Positions 61,763-64,000 of a DNA stretch of 64,000 bases are shown here, one piece after another. The DNA lies in assembly GCF_030407435.1 (NCBI RefSeq), contig NZ_JASDDK010000001.1:248001-312000 (forward strand), given 5' to 3'. Every line of letters starts with the position of its first letter. Position 1 is the stretch's first letter. The notes under the pieces are model-generated. The model did no database searches. It was not told where the DNA came from and saw nothing but the letters and a program-made list of their open reading frames with translations. The translations under genes were made by a program, and so were the position numbers. Source of the stretch: Winogradskyella bathintestinalis. GTDB lineage: Bacteria; Bacteroidota; Bacteroidia; Flavobacteriales; Flavobacteriaceae.

Positions 61763-62614
61763 TTATTTTACGTTATCAGTATCATCCATCCGTTTGGTCA
61801 ACTGCTTTTTCAGAATATCCAAAAATTTGGTTCTGCCATTTTTACGCATCCGTATTTCCAAAAAAGCTCTGTAATAATCGCCCAAGTCCACTTTAAATGT
61901 TTTTTCAACAAAATAGGCAATATCTTTAATGTCAACAGTACCATTATTAATGACATCTGTACTGTGCAAAGCGTATATCAGTTCAATTAAATATATTTTG
62001 TGGGCTGTCCAGGTAATTTTGGTTTTACTTTGTAACAATCTTAAACTTGCATAATTTCCATTATTCTCCAATTTATCAATTTCCCGTTTTAAGTGTACAA
62101 TCAAAAGGTCGTAGGCTAAAATTGAGGCCACGGTACTATCGTGGCTTGTTGCAAATTCTTCATCAACAAAAAAGTGAAATGAGTCTGGGAACAACCGAAT
62201 ATCTGCCTTGCCTCTTAAAAAATATTGCTCATCAAATACAGTAGCTTCCCTGCGGTAATAATGGTAAAAATCAAGATTGTCGTTAAAGTAGGTTTGAAGT
62301 TTCTCAATATAATTGTTCAAATACTTTACTTGCGATTTATTGCTTCCCCTGGGTCTTTTACTTTCAATGTTAAATAATTTTACGTAATAAATAAGTTTGC
62401 TATAAATTTTTGGTTTAGTACATTTAAAGAAATGAATTTCCTCTAATTTGGTTTCAAATTCATAATCAACTACGATACTTCTAACTGATTTAAGGGTCTG
62501 TTTTGCAAGTTTAATCCCTTTTTCAGCTTTGAGTAAAATATCTTGTTCTTCTATTTCAAGAATATCTAATTTATTGTCTAATTTTTTTAATATATCGTCG
62601 TAATTTGTCGTCAT
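61763..62614 (-). CDS. rteC: RteC family regulatory protein
   Basis: The 283-residue helical protein matches the RteC family of Bacteroides conjugative transposons, with the conserved EIHFFKCTKPKIYSKLIYYVKLFNIE segment near residues 55-82, the DSFHFFVDEEFATSHDS region and the C-terminal KIYLIELIYALHSTDVINNG. In CTnDOT, RteC activates the excision operon. The excisionase-like gene downstream on the same strand fits this role. No rteA/rteB pair is near. It supports the identification of the element as an ICE of the CTnDOT-like type. Confidence 0.9.
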   Translation of the reverse strand: MTTNYDDILKKLDNKLDILEIEEQDILLKAEKGIKLAKQTLKSVRSIVVDYEFETKLEEIHFFKCTKPKIYSKLIYYVKLFNIESKRPRGSNKSQVKYLNNYIEKLQTYFNDNLDFYHYYRREATVFDEQYFLRGKADIRLFPDSFHFFVDEEFATSHDSTVASILAYDLLIVHLKREIDKLENNGNYASLRLLQSKTKITWTAHKIYLIELIYALHSTDVINNGTVDIKDIAYFVEKTFKVDLGDYYRAFLEIRMRKNGRTKFLDILKKQLTKRMDDTDNVK

Positions 62615-62680
62615 TCATTCTGGGTATCATTATTTTCACTTAATCTTCTGCAATAACGTTGCATTTAAAATTGTAATTAA

Positions 62681-62854
62681 TTAAATAGATATAAAGTACT
62701 TTAGGAATTGCAAGAACAGTACAAAGAAGATTAACACAATAACAACGATTAGAATACTAATCCAAATTATTTTATCTTTTTTGGTAATACTATTTTTTAC
62801 AGAGGGTACTTTATTGCTTTTTTTATTTCGTCTATTCCGTCTATTTTCCGACAT
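62681..62854 (-). CDS. Small membrane protein, RRNRRNKK type, copy 2
   Basis: A frame from ATG 62854 to 62681 gives 57 residues (MSENRRNRRNKKSNK...), with a basic N-terminus and one strong membrane helix (IIWISILIVVIVLIFFVLF) before the C-terminus. The neighbouring 55-residue gene at 62944-63111 starts with almost the same basic block. Paralogous sequence in two separate frames argues strongly that both are real. Topology predicts a cytoplasmic basic tail and a short outer end. Function is unknown. Confidence 0.6.
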   Translation of the reverse strand: MSENRRNRRNKKSNKVPSVKNSITKKDKIIWISILIVVIVLIFFVLFLQFLKYFISI

Positions 62855-62943
62855 AGAATATCATTTTTACTATATATCAATCATTTCCACTTCAATTTTT
62901 GTAGCCACACAAACCACTTGGAATATTTTATTATCTTAATTCA

Positions 62944-63111
62944 TTAATGCTTATGAATATTTCCTTTTAGCACAAAAAAATAAAGCAGAAATGCGGCTAT
63001 TACCATAAGGATTATCATAAGAATACCTTTGACCTTATCTCTTTTTGTGATGTCGGTATTCGATGATTTCCGATTTTTTTTGTTTCTTCTATTTCTTCTT
63101 TTTTGAGACAT
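62944..63111 (-). CDS. Small membrane protein, RRNRRNKK type, copy 1
   Basis: This 55-residue frame (MSQKRRNRRNKKNRK..., then TDITKRDKVKG and the helix ILMIILMVIAAFLLYFFVL) starts nine bases after the stop of the P-type ATPase gene and is probably cotranscribed with it. Residues 4-12 are nearly the same as in the copy at 62681-62854, with a similar ITKxDK block before the helix. It may be an accessory subunit of the transporter. This is inferred from position alone. Confidence 0.6.
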   Translation of the reverse strand: MSQKRRNRRNKKNRKSSNTDITKRDKVKGILMIILMVIAAFLLYFFVLKGNIHKH

Positions 63112-63120
63112 TCTTTTATA

Positions 63121-64000
63121 CTATTTCCAATTCATCTTCTGTAATCGAACCGCATTCAGAATGGCTAACAAGGCCACGCCTACATCGGCAAAAACTGCTT
63201 CCCACATCGTTGCCAGACCACCTGCGCCCAAAACCAAAACCACTGCTTTTACACCAAAGGCCAACCCAATATTCTGCCAAACGATGCGTCTTGTAGAACG
63301 TCCTATTTTTATGGCTCTAGCTATTTTACTTGGTTGGTCTGTTTGGATGATTACATCTGCGGTCTCTATCGCCACATCGCTGCCCAAACCACCCATTGCA
63401 ATGCCAACATCGCTCGCTGCCAAAACCGGTGCATCGTTGATGCCATCGCCTATAAAGGCTACTTTAGTATTAAATTGTTTTTTCAAATGCTCAACTTCGT
63501 TGAGCTTATCTTCTGGTAACAAACCGCCTTTTGCAGTATCAATACCCATTTCTTTTGCCACTTGTTGGGTTATGGAATCCTTATCGCCGGAAAGCATTAT
63601 GATTTTGGAAATTCCAGATTCTCTAATTTGTTTGATGGCTTCGTGGGCATCTTCTTTCAATTCGTCTGCAATGATGACATAGCCAGCGAATTTACCATCA
63701 ATGGAAACCATTACGATGGATTCTACAATGTTGTCGGTTTCAGATGGAACTTCGATATTATTTGAAGTCATCAATGCTTTGTTGCCTACCAAGACCGTTT
63801 TGCCATTTACTTTGCCTTTTAATCCTTTACCCGCGACTTCGGTTACTTCTTTTGCCTGAAAATCTTCGCCATCGGCTTTATATTCCATTATGGCCTTGGC
63901 AATGGGATGGGTGGATTGTTCTTCCATTGCCATTAGGTATTTCATAAATTCGGGTTCATCCCAATCAATGGTTTTTATTTCCTTGATTTTGAAAACACCT
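63121..64000 (-). CDS. Zinc/cadmium-type P1B ATPase, C-terminal part
   Basis: The gene continues past the right end of the window; about 293 C-terminal residues are visible. They contain the nucleotide-binding HP motif (EEQSTHPIAKAIMEY), MLSGDKDS, the hinge FIGDGINDAPVLAASDVGIAMG and the last two membrane helices. The final one has an aspartate in FADVGVALLAILNAVRL, as in the P1B-2 (Zn/Cd/Pb) exporters of the ZntA/CadA type, while copper pumps have other ligands there. It is cargo of the element, near the mercury cassette, followed by two tiny membrane proteins. Confidence 0.88.
   Translation of the reverse strand, partial: GVFKIKEIKTIDWDEPEFMKYLMAMEEQSTHPIAKAIMEYKADGEDFQAKEVTEVAGKGLKGKVNGKTVLVGNKALMTSNNIEVPSETDNIVESIVMVSIDGKFAGYVIIADELKEDAHEAIKQIRESGISKIIMLSGDKDSITQQVAKEMGIDTAKGGLLPEDKLNEVEHLKKQFNTKVAFIGDGINDAPVLAASDVGIAMGGLGSDVAIETADVIIQTDQPSKIARAIKIGRSTRRIVWQNIGLAFGVKAVVLVLGAGGLATMWEAVFADVGVALLAILNAVRLQKMNWK

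Larger units (their letters stand above)
32727..64000. mobile_element. Integrative conjugative element, left part
   Basis: From the right att repeat onward the window has a change of character: longer, less AT-rich genes of a Bacteroidota conjugative transposon. It holds ParB-like, DUF932 and ssb genes, BfmA and MobB mobilisation genes, a VirD4-like coupling protein, and a TraE/F/G/I/J/K/M/N-type secretion operon. RteC, an excisionase-like protein, a helix-turn-helix plus ATPase pair, and cargo for DNA defence and metal resistance complete it. The right end, its integrase and an intact tRNA-Asp are not seen, so the extent to 64000 is a minimum. Confidence 0.85.

Noticed and set aside
63161-63947. 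Rightward frames of 61-173 codons at the right edge
   Set aside because: They are antisense shadows of the P1B ATPase gene, whose GDGINDAP motif is unmistakable.
14029-64000. CRISPR array
   Set aside because: The direct repeats found are two-copy att or leader sequences or diverged blocks; no regularly spaced short repeats were seen.

Overview
The window is AT-rich DNA with the gene repertoire of a Bacteroidota bacterium, most likely a member of the Flavobacteriaceae. The evidence is BlaI plus M56 receptor genes with TonB-like tails, conjugation genes of the TraG/J/K/M/N type, a BfmA/MobB relaxase pair, an RteC regulator, TAnnTTTG promoter boxes, and weak or absent Shine-Dalgarno sequences. 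The species cannot be named from the sequence.

Bases 1 to about 13.8 kb look like ordinary chromosome. They hold a truncated cyclase-family gene, hemW, ruvC, an outer-membrane barrel gene, a flippase-like/glycosyltransferase pair, a TonB-like lipoprotein, a TPR protein, an M56/BlaI signalling pair with a twin-palindrome operator, a TPR histidine kinase with its response regulator, and one small secreted protein.

A perfect 182-bp direct repeat (13847-14028 and 32545-32726) then brackets an island of 18,698 bp. Both copies carry the last bases of a tRNA-Asp gene plus its downstream terminator. A tyrosine recombinase lies just inside the right copy. The island carries an XRE repressor with overlapping operators, a RadC-like protein, a RecA-like ATPase with a DUF3871 protein, a winged-helix protein, and an HNH nuclease resembling phosphorothioate-dependent restriction enzymes. 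Its most striking content is a cluster of large unrecognised genes: a PIN-domain protein (890 aa), a helical-repeat protein (1390 aa) with a C-terminal PD-(D/E)XK-like nuclease, and a small membrane protein. Facing them is a C39-like cysteine protease with a tiny partner ending in Gly-Gly-Glu. This cluster is the best candidate for an undescribed (probably defence) system.

From about 32.7 kb to the right edge lies a second element, an integrative conjugative element whose left end abuts the right repeat. Its genes are ParB-like and DUF932 genes sharing a duplicated 5' leader, ssb, BfmA and MobB mobilisation genes, a VirD4-type coupling protein, and a defence block. That block holds type III mod/res, a RES-like ADP-ribosyltransferase-fold protein, a DUF262/HNH GmrSD-type protein and an AlbA_2 regulator. 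A leftward tra operon follows (TraE/F-like, TraG, TraI-like, TraJ, TraK, TraM, TraN), then an amidase, an ArsR-MerTP mercury cassette, replication-type genes, RteC, two tiny paralogous membrane proteins, and a zinc/cadmium-type P1B ATPase that runs off the right end. The second element's own integrase and an intact tRNA-Asp gene are expected beyond the window; two islands therefore appear stacked at one tRNA locus.
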